DNA of 64,000 bases from Auritidibacter ignavus (GTDB taxonomy: Bacteria > Actinomycetota > Actinomycetes > Actinomycetales > Micrococcaceae): positions 1 through 64,000 of the forward strand of contig NZ_RDQR01000004.1 of assembly GCF_003703835.1 (NCBI RefSeq), read 5' to 3'. Each line of letters begins with the position of its first letter. Position 1 is the first letter of the stretch. Made by a program: the position numbers and the translations under genes. Under the pieces are notes generated by a model. The model searched no databases, was not told the origin of the DNA, and saw only the letters and a program-made list of their open reading frames with translations. Shown here piece by piece: positions 26,445 to 36,035 of this stretch.

Positions 26445-27896
26445 ATGAGCGTTGAACATTACGATTTAGCGATTATCGGGTCTGGTTCTGGAAACTCGGT
26501 GATCACCGAGAGCTGGGATGACAAGAAGGTCGCCATGATCGATTCCGGGGTATTTGGTGGGACCTGTCTGAATAAAGGGTGTATCCCCACCAAAATGTAT
26601 GTCTATCCTTCCACCGTGGCCTCCACCCCAGAACCTGCCGCGGAGGTTAACGTCGATGTCAGTTTCAATGGGGCTGACTGGTCGGGACTGCGAGACAGAG
26701 TATTCTCCCGCATTGACGCGATCTCTGACTCAGGGCGTGCCTACCGCGATGAAGAACTCGAACACACGACTCTGATTGCTGAAGAAGTCCATTTCACCGG
26801 ACCACGCCAGCTCACCAGCGCATCGGGTCGGGTGATCGAAGCCGAACAGATCGTGATTGCCGCCGGGTCGCGTCCGCGGATTCCTGACGTGCCCGGTGTG
26901 GATCTGCCACAGGTCCACACCTCCGATACGGTGATGCGTCTCGAACAATTGCCTGAGCACATCCTGATCATTGGTGGGGGATATATCGCCGCCGAATTTG
27001 CCGCCATTTTTTCCGGTCTCGGTTCGACCGTGCACCAGGTCAACCGCAGTCCCCGGCTTTTACGTCACCAGGATGAGGAGATCTCGGCGGCCTTTACCCA
27101 ACGAGCCCAGGAACAATGGCAGCTCACCACCGGGTATACACTCAACGGTATCCGCCAAACTGACGGGGATCAGGTGGTTGCTGATTTTACTGCAGTCAAC
27201 ACCGAAGAGAACTCTGCCGATCAGTCCCAGAGCGCGGATCTCAGTGTGCAAACCGATGTGGTGCTGATCGCCACCGGCCGGGTGCCGAATACCGACCGAC
27301 TGAACCTGACCGCCGCCGGCATTGATACCAACGAACACCACCGCATTTCCACCGACCCGTATTTACGGGTGCTCTCCAACGGTGAGGTATTGCCCGGGGT
27401 CTGGGCGCTGGGCGATATCACCAATGACCACCAGCTCAAGCACGTGGCCAATCACGAACAGCGGGTGGTCAATCACAATATGGACCACCCGGACCAGCTT
27501 AAGCCCGCCCGGCTGGACCCGGTTCCGGCCGCAGTGTTCTCCCGGCCCCAAATAGCCAGTGCTGGACTCACCGAGGCACAGGCCCGCGCCCAATACGGCG
27601 ACGATGATCTCACGATCAAGGTCCAGCAGTACGCCGATGTTGCCTATGGTTGGGCGATGGGAGATGCCTTCGGCTTCGTAAAACTCATTGCCCAACGCAG
27701 TACCGGAACCCTGTTAGGTGCCCACCTGATCGGTGAGGACTCCTCAAACCTGATTCAGCCGTTGGTTCAAGCAATGAGCCTCGGCATCGACGCCCACACG
27801 ATGGCACGCGGCCAGTATTGGATTCACCCGGCTTTGGCGGAAGTTGTCGAAAACGCACTGCTGGGTTTGGAGGTCCCGGATTCCGGGCTGGTCTGA
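26445..27896 (+). CDS. mtr: Mycothione reductase
   Basis: This is a flavin-dependent disulfide reductase of 483 aa that regenerates mycothiol with NADPH. It has the FAD motif IIGSGSGN (note GSGSGN, typical of Mtr rather than GxGxxG of lipoamide dehydrogenase), the redox pair in GGTCLNKGCIPTK, a second dinucleotide fold GGGYIAAEFAAIFSGLG, and a C-terminal IHPALAEVVENAL with the catalytic His-Glu. Mycothiol is restricted to actinobacteria. TAGGAT at 26433-26438 ends 6 bases before the ATG and there is no ribosome binding site, so the mRNA may be leaderless. It might be misnamed as dihydrolipoyl dehydrogenase, but the N-terminus argues against this. Confidence 0.93.
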   Translation: MSVEHYDLAIIGSGSGNSVITESWDDKKVAMIDSGVFGGTCLNKGCIPTKMYVYPSTVASTPEPAAEVNVDVSFNGADWSGLRDRVFSRIDAISDSGRAYRDEELEHTTLIAEEVHFTGPRQLTSASGRVIEAEQIVIAAGSRPRIPDVPGVDLPQVHTSDTVMRLEQLPEHILIIGGGYIAAEFAAIFSGLGSTVHQVNRSPRLLRHQDEEISAAFTQRAQEQWQLTTGYTLNGIRQTDGDQVVADFTAVNTEENSADQSQSADLSVQTDVVLIATGRVPNTDRLNLTAAGIDTNEHHRISTDPYLRVLSNGEVLPGVWALGDITNDHQLKHVANHEQRVVNHNMDHPDQLKPARLDPVPAAVFSRPQIASAGLTEAQARAQYGDDDLTIKVQQYADVAYGWAMGDAFGFVKLIAQRSTGTLLGAHLIGEDSSNLIQPLVQAMSLGIDAHTMARGQYWIHPALAEVVENALLGLEVPDSGLV

Positions 27897-27903
27897 CCCC
27901 AGC

Positions 27904-29724
27904 TTAGGAGGTTTTCGGCTTGGGCTTGGCATAGATCTCTTCGATCAGGTCCTCGTAGTCGCGGGTGACGACCTCACGTTTGATCTTCAACGACGGGGTC
28001 ATCTGTCCGGACTCCACGGTGAAGTCCTCGGTGGTAATGCGGAACTCACGGATTGATTCGGCCCGAGACACGGTGTCATTGGCCTTGTCCACCAGTGTCT
28101 GGACGTGGGCAATGATGTCGGGATGCTGGGACATCTCCTTGATTGACATCTCCGGGTCCAGCTTCTGCTGACGCAACCAGTCCGGGGCGGTTTCTTCATC
28201 GATGGTAACGAGGGCGGCCACGAAGGGACGCTGATCACCAATCACGATGGCCTGAGAGACCAACACGTCGGAACGTAACACGTCTTCCAGCTGTGAGGGC
28301 GAAACGTTCTTACCACCGGCGGTGACAATCAGTTCTTTCTTCCGGCCGGTGATGGACAGGTACCCGTCCTCATCTAGCTCGCCGAGATCACCGGTGGCAA
28401 ACCAGCCGTCGGTGAAGGTGCTGTCGGCCAGGTCAGGACGGTTGCGGTAGCCACGCATCACGGAGACACCCTTGGCCAGTACTTCACCGTCGTCGGCAAT
28501 CTTGATGGCGTTACCCGGGATGGGGCGTCCCACACTACCGATGCGCAGTTCCGAGGGCATGCTGACGGTGATCGGAGCAGTGGTCTCGGTGAGTCCGTAG
28601 CCTTCTAGAATGGTGACCCCCACACCCCGGAAGAAGTGCCCCAATCGGGCACCGAGCGGGCCACCTCCGGAGACCGCGTGGGTCACTCGACCGCCCATGG
28701 CGTCTTTGATCTTGTTGTAGAGAAGTTTATCGAACAGAGCGTGCTTGAGCTTGAGGCCGAGGGGTACCTTGCCATCTTGTAGAGCGGTCGAATAATCCAC
28801 CGCGGTCTGGGCGCCGGCTTCGAAGATCTTGCCACGGCCGGAGTCATCGGCCTTCATTTTCGCAGCGTTGTAGACCTTCTCAAATACCCGGGGCACGGCC
28901 AACAGGAAGTCTGGTTTGAAACTCTGCAAATCTGGGACCAGCTGTTTGATATTGGCGGTGTGTCCCACCCGGGCGCCCCCGGCTACAGCGATTACCGCGA
29001 TAAAACGGGCGAAGACGTGAGCTAGGGGGATAAATAGCACCGTGGAGTGTCCCGGACGCACCACGTCGCCCAGTTCTGTGGACAGGACTTGCTGGGAGAG
29101 TTCGGAGAAGTTGCCGTGCGTGAGTTCACACCCCTTCGGTTTGCCGGTGGTGCCCGAAGTGTAAATTACCGTCGCTAGGTCTTCCAGTGTGGCAATAGTG
29201 CGACGCCGTTCCATTTCCTCGGCGTCGGGGCCTTCTTGGCTGTGAGCACGCAGTTCGTCGAGGTTTTCGTCGAAGAGCCAGATGCCCACTAGAGGGTCGA
29301 GATTTTCTTGGCGCACTGCTCGCTCGACGACCTGCTGGTGAGTGGGGTTTTCTGCCAGCACAGCTTTAATACCGGAGTCTTCCAGAATCCAGGCCACCTG
29401 CGACGGCGATGAGGTTTCGTAAATCGGGACAGTCACCGCTCCGGCGTACCAGATGGCGAAATCGGCCAGCGTCCATTCGTAGCGGGTGGCGGACATGATG
29501 CCCACTCGGTCACCAGGTGCAATGCCGATGCCGGCCAGAGCCCGAGCGAGTTCTTTCACCTCGGCCTGGAAGGTCGCAGAGGAAATGTCGGTCCATTCGC
29601 CAGGAGAAGTTTGCCGAGCAAAAAGAGCGCGGTTGCGATCCGCTACCACTTGGTGCTCGAGCAAATCGGTGATATTTTCCGTCCGATCAACGGTCCTGGC
29701 TGATTCGGTGACGATTTCTTTCAT
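27904..29724 (-). CDS. Long-chain acyl-CoA synthetase (AMP-dependent ligase)
   Basis: The 606-aa enzyme activates fatty acids to acyl-CoA through an acyl-adenylate. The P-loop-like motif YTSGTTGKPKG lies near residue 195, the adenylation motif GYGLTETT near 370, TGDLGELDEDGYLSITGRKKE follows, and the C-terminal small domain ends the protein. The ATG at 29724 (MKEIVTESART) follows AGGAGGA; an upstream in-frame ATG at 29748 is unsupported. TTGTGA-17 bp-TAGCCA on the minus strand is a possible promoter. It converges with mtr (7 bases between stops) with no terminator between them. It belongs to the FadD15-like group with AMP-binding fold intact; chain-length preference is unknown. Confidence 0.9.
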   Translation of the reverse strand: MKEIVTESARTVDRTENITDLLEHQVVADRNRALFARQTSPGEWTDISSATFQAEVKELARALAGIGIAPGDRVGIMSATRYEWTLADFAIWYAGAVTVPIYETSSPSQVAWILEDSGIKAVLAENPTHQQVVERAVRQENLDPLVGIWLFDENLDELRAHSQEGPDAEEMERRRTIATLEDLATVIYTSGTTGKPKGCELTHGNFSELSQQVLSTELGDVVRPGHSTVLFIPLAHVFARFIAVIAVAGGARVGHTANIKQLVPDLQSFKPDFLLAVPRVFEKVYNAAKMKADDSGRGKIFEAGAQTAVDYSTALQDGKVPLGLKLKHALFDKLLYNKIKDAMGGRVTHAVSGGGPLGARLGHFFRGVGVTILEGYGLTETTAPITVSMPSELRIGSVGRPIPGNAIKIADDGEVLAKGVSVMRGYRNRPDLADSTFTDGWFATGDLGELDEDGYLSITGRKKELIVTAGGKNVSPSQLEDVLRSDVLVSQAIVIGDQRPFVAALVTIDEETAPDWLRQQKLDPEMSIKEMSQHPDIIAHVQTLVDKANDTVSRAESIREFRITTEDFTVESGQMTPSLKIKREVVTRDYEDLIEEIYAKPKPKTS

Positions 29725-29884
29725 AAAAATCCTCCTGGCGCTGTCCAAAATGTGGCTAGAGAGATGTGTATCAACTCACAATATTAGTCCGTATGGCCAG
29801 GATTTACGAAAGACGGGTAACCTCTTAGCACGGAGCGGATTCCGCCTACACTGCAAGTCAGGGAGCCAAAAACAAGCCGGTAAC

Positions 29885-30340
29885 TTAAACCCTGGCCCCA
29901 CTCCCATAGTCATCATCACTGTCTCGGCGACTATATCGATCTCGCGGTAACAGATAAAATAAACTGACCGCGGCCCCGAACCAGGCGAACCACAGTCCTG
30001 TCGTGAACCACCACGATAGCTGCACGCCGGGTAGTACCCAGAGCACGAAAAAGATCAGGGGGATACCGATGACGGTGACCCAGGACAGCACAGCACGGGG
30101 AGAACCAGAAAAAATCGGCCGGGGTGTCGCCGGGACGAAATCGTCATCGGGTTCCTCGGCCAGAGTGTAATCCCTTGGTCCGCGGGGCGTTGTTGTGGTG
30201 GAGGTTTCGCCGTGTTGGTGAGCTGTCCTGTCGACGGGAGCCGGCGCTGTGGCCTGCGTGTCGCTCCCACCGAGCTCTAAGACGATGTCCCGCCACCGTT
30301 GCTCCTCGCTGTGTGGCTCATCAGGTGAACGATCAGGCAT
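29885..30340 (-). CDS. Small membrane protein with two transmembrane segments, unknown function
   Basis: The 151-aa product starts with an acidic, disordered cytoplasmic part (about 1-80, many Asp, Glu, Thr and Pro). Two hydrophobic helices follow (about 84-104 around VLSWVTVIGIPLIFFVLWVL, and 110-130 around FTTGLWFAWFGAAVSLFYLL), then a short charged tail. It overlaps the alpha/beta hydrolase gene upstream by 8 bases, so the two are co-translated. No recognisable domain; function unknown. Confidence 0.75.
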   Translation of the reverse strand: MPDRSPDEPHSEEQRWRDIVLELGGSDTQATAPAPVDRTAHQHGETSTTTTPRGPRDYTLAEEPDDDFVPATPRPIFSGSPRAVLSWVTVIGIPLIFFVLWVLPGVQLSWWFTTGLWFAWFGAAVSLFYLLPRDRYSRRDSDDDYGSGARV

Positions 30341-31202
30341 CTGCTCTCCCGGCTCTGGTCAGACTGAATTCGTGTAATAGCGTTGCGCGACTGTGTTGGT
30401 GTATCAGCGTAGCATCGGCGTCCAGTGTCGCCACGTGACGAGAATGGGGTAGTGGAACGATCTCCAAAAGCTCTGTTGCCATGTGCCGACGCAAGGTCGA
30501 CAGGGACCGATCTGAGACCAGCTGATCTTCGGTAGAACGGTAGACGGTCACCGGGGTGGAAATCTTTGAGAGCTCGCCACGTATGGTGCGCATCAAACGG
30601 GCGAGTTGCTCGACCGCAGCCAGCGGGGTCCGCGGATAGGCATGTTCTGACAGCGGTGTCTCGGTGTCAGAAGACAGCGCGTATGGATCGGCTATATCGT
30701 CAGCGATGGATCCAATGTTGGGTACCAGAGGGGCCAGCAACGGCGTGAACCATGCGGCGATGCTGGTCCATCTGTGAAGTTCAAGCGCGGGATTGACCAG
30801 AAATACTCGGTCAATTTCAGGCAGATGCGCGGCCGCATCTAGAGCCAGGAGGCCTCCCATGGATAGTCCGCCCACCACTAGCCGGGTGGTGTGTCCGGCA
30901 TGGCGTTGCTGGCCCTGGCGGTCGAGAACCGCTAAGACGGTGGTTGCCGCTGCGGCACGAATCTCGTCGGCGCTGGTGCGGGCAAGATCTTGCCACTGCG
31001 TCCCGTGTCCGGGAAGTAAGGGAGCGACCACGTTGACGCCATGTTCGGCCAAGTCATAAGCCCACGGAGCGATGGAGGCCGGGCCAGACGTAAAACCGTG
31101 GAAAATTACCGCCGTCATCGAGACACCGGTGCTCGTTTCGGCCAGCATCCCTGAAGGACGGCCCACCAGGTCCAGGGGCTGTTGCTGCGGGTTACTCGTC
31201 AC
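30333..31202 (-). CDS. Alpha/beta hydrolase (carboxylesterase/monoacylglycerol lipase type)
   Basis: The serine hydrolase is 289 aa from the GTG at 31202, which follows GAAGGAGA; an ATG at 31256 extends the frame but leaves a charged unconserved leader. The oxyanion segment is FHGFTSGPAS, the nucleophile elbow GLSMGG, the acid probably the Asp in YRSTEDQLVS, and the catalytic His is in PLPHSRHVATLD near the C-terminus. This matches Est30-like carboxylesterases. It is divergent from aroG, so the short region between them holds both promoters. Substrate unknown; a lipid ester is plausible given fadD downstream. Confidence 0.87.
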   Translation of the reverse strand: MTSNPQQQPLDLVGRPSGMLAETSTGVSMTAVIFHGFTSGPASIAPWAYDLAEHGVNVVAPLLPGHGTQWQDLARTSADEIRAAAATTVLAVLDRQGQQRHAGHTTRLVVGGLSMGGLLALDAAAHLPEIDRVFLVNPALELHRWTSIAAWFTPLLAPLVPNIGSIADDIADPYALSSDTETPLSEHAYPRTPLAAVEQLARLMRTIRGELSKISTPVTVYRSTEDQLVSDRSLSTLRRHMATELLEIVPLPHSRHVATLDADATLIHQHSRATLLHEFSLTRAGRADA

Positions 31203-31260
31203 GGTTGTTCTCCTTCTCCCCGGGGTCTTCTCGGGAGGTTTGTCTTTTAGATTCATGCAC

Positions 31261-31289
31261 CTGACAACCGGTCCTCAACTTCGTAGACT
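31261..31289 (+). promoter_or_regulatory. Promoter of aroG giving a leaderless mRNA
   Basis: CTGACA (31261-31266), exactly 17 bp, then TAGACT (31284-31289) match the housekeeping consensus well. The expected start site, 7 bases past the -10, is the A of the aroG ATG at 31296, and there is no Shine-Dalgarno sequence. Confidence 0.75.
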
Positions 31290-31295
31290 CATTCT

Positions 31296-32705
31296 ATGAG
31301 TTTTGACGCCACAGCAGGAGTGCAACCGTTCGGAACCACCTTCTCTGAAGGTGCCGCACAGTATCCAGGATTGGACGACTATCAGGCCAAGCCCATCAAA
31401 CAGGCTCCTGAGTGGTATGACCCTGAGCTCGCACAGCACGTGATTGATGAACTATCCGTGGTGCCTCCGCTCGTTTTCGCCGGCGAGGTTGACGTATTGC
31501 GCTCGCGGTTGGCCACCGCCGCAGCCGGAGACGCCTTCGTGCTCCAAGGCGGTGACTGCGCCGAAACCTTTGCCGGAGCCACCGCGAATAAAATTTCCGA
31601 TCGCGTCAAAACCCTACTGCAGATGGCGGTGGTGCTGACTTACGGCGCGTCCATGCCAGTGGTGAAAATGGGCCGGATGGCAGGCCAGTTCGCTAAGCCC
31701 CGTTCCTCGGACACCGAAACCCGTGATGGAGTGACCTTGCCCAGTTTCCGCGGCGAGATCGTCAACGGCTTCGAATTCACCGAAGAAGCCCGCCGCCATG
31801 ATCCGGAACGGATGCTCAAGGCCTACCACACCTCGGCATCGACCCTGAACCTTATTCGTGCTTTCACCCAGGGAGGTTTTGCCGACCTACGGGCTGTGCA
31901 CGCCTGGAATAAAGGTTTTATGTCCAACCCGGCCTACGCTCGCTACGACGAACTCGCCGGAGAAATCGACCGTGCCGTGCGGTTCATGGCCGCAGCCGGG
32001 GCGGATTTCACGGCGCTACGCACCACCGAATTCTTCGCTGCCCATGAAGCGTTGTTGCTGGATTACGAACGTGCCCTGACCAGGTTGGACTCACGTACTG
32101 GTCTGCCCTACGCCACCTCCGGACACTTCCTGTGGGTCGGGGAGCGCACCCGCGACATTGACGGGGCTCACGTGGAGTTCCTGTCCAAGGTGCGCAACCC
32201 GATTGGGGTCAAGCTAGGCCCGAACACCACACCTGAGGACGCACTACAGCTACTTGATAAGCTCGACCCAGAGCGCGAGCCGGGACGCATCACCTTCATC
32301 TCCCGGATGGGCGCATCCAAGATTCGGGAGAACCTCCCGCCGTTGGTCGAAGCCGTTCGTGACTCGGGAGCCACCCCGCTGTGGGTGACCGACCCGATGC
32401 ACGGCAACACGGTGACCGCAGCCAATGGATACAAGACCCGTCGCTTTGACGATGTTGTCGATGAGTTGCGGGGCTTCTTCGAAGTCCACCACGCCTTAGG
32501 CACCCACCCCGGCGGTATGCACGTGGAAATGACCGGTGACGATGTCGCCGAATGCTTGGGCGGTGCCGGCGCGATTGACGAATCGGCCTTCGCTGATCGA
32601 TATGAGACCCTGTGTGACCCGCGCCTGAACCATCAGCAGTCGCTGGAATTAGCGTTTTTAGTTTCCGAGGCTCTGTCCCACCCGCGAAACGACGCACGCC
32701 ACTAA
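31296..32705 (+). CDS. aroG: 3-deoxy-D-arabino-heptulosonate 7-phosphate synthase, class II
   Basis: This first enzyme of the shikimate pathway condenses phosphoenolpyruvate and erythrose 4-phosphate. The 469-aa length and motifs (FVLQGGDCAETF, VVKMGRMAGQFAKPRS, SGHFLWVGERTRDIDGAHVEF, WVTDPMHGNT) identify the plant-like class II enzyme used by actinobacteria, often controlled by aromatic amino acids and by chorismate mutase binding. It appears leaderless (see the promoter). It lies next to pknL as in mycobacteria. Its stop codon is 11 bases from the convergent pknL stop, with no terminator visible. Confidence 0.96.
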   Translation: MSFDATAGVQPFGTTFSEGAAQYPGLDDYQAKPIKQAPEWYDPELAQHVIDELSVVPPLVFAGEVDVLRSRLATAAAGDAFVLQGGDCAETFAGATANKISDRVKTLLQMAVVLTYGASMPVVKMGRMAGQFAKPRSSDTETRDGVTLPSFRGEIVNGFEFTEEARRHDPERMLKAYHTSASTLNLIRAFTQGGFADLRAVHAWNKGFMSNPAYARYDELAGEIDRAVRFMAAAGADFTALRTTEFFAAHEALLLDYERALTRLDSRTGLPYATSGHFLWVGERTRDIDGAHVEFLSKVRNPIGVKLGPNTTPEDALQLLDKLDPEREPGRITFISRMGASKIRENLPPLVEAVRDSGATPLWVTDPMHGNTVTAANGYKTRRFDDVVDELRGFFEVHHALGTHPGGMHVEMTGDDVAECLGGAGAIDESAFADRYETLCDPRLNHQQSLELAFLVSEALSHPRNDARH

Positions 32706-32716
32706 GTCACCATCAA

Positions 32717-34240
32717 TCAGTTATCGCCCTCGGAAACCGTCGAGAACTTGCACCAGGTTTCCGGGGGTATGCTGTCCATCTCGGCCCGTACGGGAACCTC
32801 GGCCTGTGCTGAAAGGGCAGGAATACCAAGATTAGTGCTGAGGAATAAATGTCCGGCCAGCATCCAGCCGACGAGTAAAGCAACGGCTGCGAGCATCACG
32901 ATCACAATGCTGATCATCAGCCCGCGCAGTGGTTCGGGCTGAGACAGTCGGTGTGTGGGTGTCAGTGCCCGTCCTTTGAGCCGGGGTTGCCGTGGCGTGG
33001 CCATGGAGGACGATTGGGGTGCGGAAGCCGAGGGGGTCGTCTCTGGCGGTCGAGGAGTGGCTTGGGCGTAAATAGTGGTGCGGTCTGCTGGAGGCATTAC
33101 CTCCGGAGAATCAGCAACCCACCGTTGCGTGGTGGCACTTGGATGCTGTGGTTGCTGTGTTGCATCGTCGTCGTGTGCTGAAACCGGTGCTGAGGTTACC
33201 GGAACCGTTGCGTCGGTTTCGGGGGCCACCACAGCGGTAGCGTCATCCTCCGGGCTCATCCTGGTGGGATGAGCTGGTGTCGGTTGCTGTTGTGAAGGCG
33301 GGCTTGTCGGTGGGGTGGGCAGGACAATTCCAGCCGAGTCTTGCACCACCTGTCGGGGACTCAACGCGGGATGACCCAGAGCGTCTAGCGACTGTTGGGC
33401 GGCATCGAGCATGGTGAGCATTTCTAGGGCATCGTGGGGTCGGTCTTCCGGGGTTGGCTCCGTACATGCCAACACGAAGTCGACGAGCAATTCGGGTAAC
33501 TCCGGGACCAGATTGGCGGGCGATGGCACTCGCGCATTGACGTGCTGGAACGCTACCTGTACGGCGGTATCGCCGACGAAAGGCTGACGCCCGGTCAGTA
33601 GCTCGTAGGCAACGATACCGGTGGCATAAACATCGGAACGCTGGTCGGCTTTCTTCCCCGAAACTAGTTCGGGCGAAATATAGGCCACCGTACCCATCAA
33701 CGTGGCCCCGGTGCCGGTGTGTTGTGTGGCGGCGCGCGCCAGGCCAAAGTCTGCCACCTTGATGCGACCATCTTCAGGACACACCAAAACGTTCTCTGGC
33801 TTAATATCGCGGTGAATCAGTCCCGCTTGATGCGCAGCGGCAATACCGCGGACCATCGCGGTGAGGTATGTCATCGCGGTATCCGGTTTCAGCGCGCCCT
33901 GACGGGTCGCTACGGTACGCAGGGTAAAACCACTGACATACTCCATGGCCAAGTAGACCACAGTTCCTGTGGGAGTGTGCCCCTCGCCTTGGTCATAGAC
34001 GTTGACGACGTTGGGGTGGGAAAGTTTCGCAGCTGTCTTGGCTTCTTGTTCGAATCGAGCCACTAACGCACGGTCTTCGGCTAGGTGCGGATACAGGACT
34101 TTCAGCGCAACTTCGCGATCGAGGCGGGTGTCGAGGGCCCGGTAGACCGTCGACATCCCGCCACGAGCTAGTCGATCGAGAATCCGGTACCGGTCGTCGA
34201 CCAGTACCCCGATCAGAGTGTCTTGAGCTGAGGACGTCAC
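32717..34240 (-). CDS. pknL: Serine/threonine protein kinase, PknL-like
   Basis: The 507-aa membrane kinase has an N-terminal Hanks-type catalytic domain (about 18-280) with ARGGMSTVY, the ATP-binding Lys in EVALKVL, HRDIKPENVLV and DFGLA. A long Pro/Thr/Gln-rich cytoplasmic linker (about 300-435) is followed by one transmembrane helix (about 442-464) and an external tail of only about 40 residues. The absence of PASTA repeats separates it from PknB and fits PknL. Gene order aroG-pknL-Rv2175c-like is conserved with mycobacteria, where PknL phosphorylates Rv2175c. Start is GTG at 34240 behind GGTGGGG. Confidence 0.9.
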   Translation of the reverse strand: MTSSAQDTLIGVLVDDRYRILDRLARGGMSTVYRALDTRLDREVALKVLYPHLAEDRALVARFEQEAKTAAKLSHPNVVNVYDQGEGHTPTGTVVYLAMEYVSGFTLRTVATRQGALKPDTAMTYLTAMVRGIAAAHQAGLIHRDIKPENVLVCPEDGRIKVADFGLARAATQHTGTGATLMGTVAYISPELVSGKKADQRSDVYATGIVAYELLTGRQPFVGDTAVQVAFQHVNARVPSPANLVPELPELLVDFVLACTEPTPEDRPHDALEMLTMLDAAQQSLDALGHPALSPRQVVQDSAGIVLPTPPTSPPSQQQPTPAHPTRMSPEDDATAVVAPETDATVPVTSAPVSAHDDDATQQPQHPSATTQRWVADSPEVMPPADRTTIYAQATPRPPETTPSASAPQSSSMATPRQPRLKGRALTPTHRLSQPEPLRGLMISIVIVMLAAVALLVGWMLAGHLFLSTNLGIPALSAQAEVPVRAEMDSIPPETWCKFSTVSEGDN

Positions 34241-34309
34241 CCCACCAGGATAATGGCTGAGTCTTAATGGTTGATGAGACAGCGCCGAGCGGGGTGGCTT
34301 TCAGCCGGT

Positions 34310-35941
34310 TTAGAACCGTTGCATGTAACCGCGGACCTTCTTCACATAGTCCTTGGTGTCGGGGTACATACCGTTCTTCCGCACCCCGGCCTGTCCCTGA
34401 TAGTAGGAGGCAATGCCAAAGTCCAGGGAACTGGAAGTCCGTTGCAAGTGGCGGATGATGGCGATCCCCGCAGTGATATTGTCCTGAGGATTTAATAAGT
34501 TCAGTTTCCGACCAACCATCTGGGATGCCCATTCACCGGAGGACGGAATCACCTGCATCACACCAATAGCGTTGGCCGGGGAGACCGCGGTGGCATCGAA
34601 ACTCGACTCTGCCATGGCGTGAGCCAACGCGAGTTTCGGATCGACGCCCATGCGGATGGCGGTGTCACGCACCATCGCTTGCACCTCCGCCCGGGAAGGG
34701 GTTGGAGCATTGAGTAGAGCCTGCTTATTCGCATTCGCATTCGCTACCACGTGATCCGGGTAGGTGTAGTGCAAGAACGTATTACCCACCAACTGCTTCG
34801 GCTGGCCGGAGCCCGAGTTGGTGGACCCGCTTGCGGTTCCGACGGATCCGGTGGTTGCTTTTGATGACCCGGAGAGCTTGAGTTGCTGACCCGGATAGAT
34901 GGGGGAGCTGACTTTTAGTCTGTTGGCGTTGAGCAGTGTCGAGAGTGAGACTCCGTGGCGGGCGGCGATGCCGGAGAGGGTGTCTCCTCGTTTGACGGTA
35001 TAGGTCGAGGACTTCGATGAGCCTGCGTTGCCGGAGGTGGTTTTTGTGTTGGTTGCTGGACGTGAGGGTTTCTTTGAGCCGGTGTTGGTGCCAGAGAGCT
35101 TGATCTTCTGTCCCGGGTAAATGATCGAGCTGGTCTTCAGTCCGTTGGCGTTGAGCAGTGTCGAGAGTGAGACTCCGTGGCGGGCGGCGATCCCGGAGAG
35201 GGTGTCTCCTCGTTTGACGGTATAGGTCGAGGACTGTGATGAGCCTGCGTTGCCGGAGGTGGTTTTTGTGTTGGTTGCTGGACGTGAGGGTTTCTTTGAG
35301 CCGGTGCTGGTGCCAGAGAGCTTGATCTTCTGTCCCGGGTAAATGATCGAGCTGGTCTTCAGTCCGTTGGCGTTGAGCAGTGTCGAGAGTGAGACTCCGT
35401 GGCGGGCGGCGATGCCGGAGAGGGTGTCTCCTCGTTTGACGGTATAGGTCGAGGACTGTGATGAGCCTGCGTTGCCGGAGGTGGTTTTTGTGTTCGTTGC
35501 TGGACGTGAGGGGGTCTTTGAGCCGGTGCTGGTGCCGGAGAGCTTGATTTTCTGTCCCGGGTAGATCACAGAACGCGTGCTCAGGTCCGGGTTCCAGCGT
35601 AGCAGCTGAGACAACGAAACGTTGTTCCGGGCGGCAATGTGAGAAAGAGTGTCACCAGGTTTCACGGTGTAAATCTTTTCAGACTGACGCCCGGCCGGGA
35701 TTTTAGCTGAACTCAGAGAGGCCGGGAGCTCGGTCACAGTGCCTCGGGAAGCGCTGACCCGCTTGGTGATGATCTGCTGTGCGGAGGCAATATTGGCTGG
35801 CGACGCGGTCTTTGGTTCGAATTGGACCGCGGGAACGTCAGCATGTGCTGCGGCCACGGACCCCAGAGTGACCAGGGGCAACGTGGTCCCTGCGATGGCG
35901 GTCGTATAGAGCCGGGAGGCACCGGATGCGCGCTGAGACAT
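34310..35941 (-). CDS. Secreted peptidoglycan lytic transglycosylase with four LysM domains
   Basis: The 543-aa exported wall hydrolase begins with a signal peptide (about 1-34, ending AAAHA). Four LysM modules follow (about 90-135, 165-209, 239-283 and 313-357), joined by near-identical Ser/Thr/Lys linkers. A C-terminal SLT lysozyme-like domain (about 410-543) has the catalytic Glu in HAMAESSFD and the NAIGVMQVIPSSGEW motif. LysM domains 2-4 are almost identical and encoded by 222-bp tandem repeats. ATG at 35941 follows AAGAGGA on the minus strand. It stands between pknL and the Rv2175c-like gene, an insertion relative to the mycobacterial order, and may act in wall remodelling. Confidence 0.92.
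   Translation of the reverse strand: MSQRASGASRLYTTAIAGTTLPLVTLGSVAAAHADVPAVQFEPKTASPANIASAQQIITKRVSASRGTVTELPASLSSAKIPAGRQSEKIYTVKPGDTLSHIAARNNVSLSQLLRWNPDLSTRSVIYPGQKIKLSGTSTGSKTPSRPATNTKTTSGNAGSSQSSTYTVKRGDTLSGIAARHGVSLSTLLNANGLKTSSIIYPGQKIKLSGTSTGSKKPSRPATNTKTTSGNAGSSQSSTYTVKRGDTLSGIAARHGVSLSTLLNANGLKTSSIIYPGQKIKLSGTNTGSKKPSRPATNTKTTSGNAGSSKSSTYTVKRGDTLSGIAARHGVSLSTLLNANRLKVSSPIYPGQQLKLSGSSKATTGSVGTASGSTNSGSGQPKQLVGNTFLHYTYPDHVVANANANKQALLNAPTPSRAEVQAMVRDTAIRMGVDPKLALAHAMAESSFDATAVSPANAIGVMQVIPSSGEWASQMVGRKLNLLNPQDNITAGIAIIRHLQRTSSSLDFGIASYYQGQAGVRKNGMYPDTKDYVKKVRGYMQRF
34919..35545 (-). repeat. 222-bp tandem repeats encoding LysM domains
   Basis: The anchor GTTGGCGTTGAGCAGTG recurs at 34922, 35144 and 35366, an exact 222-bp period (74 codons). 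Units differ by only a few bases, and the linker part continues into a fourth, partial copy after LysM1. Copies this alike indicate recent duplication or gene conversion and are prone to copy-number change. Confidence 0.95.
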
Positions 35942-36035
35942 AGATATATCCTCTTGCGTCAGGCACCTGTAGCCAGGGGAAGTTCTCCCGAGATCAATGT
36001 GACAGGAGTAGCAACAAGGTGTTGTTGATGAAAAT

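Noticed and set aside
26445-27896. Dihydrolipoyl dehydrogenase (E3) that would complete the dehydrogenase operon
   Set aside because: The FAD motif GSGSGN and the overall match to mycothione reductase argue for Mtr; it is also 22 kb away.
34919-35545. CRISPR-like array
   Set aside because: The period is 222 bp, in frame, and the units encode LysM domains; there are no spacers or cas genes.
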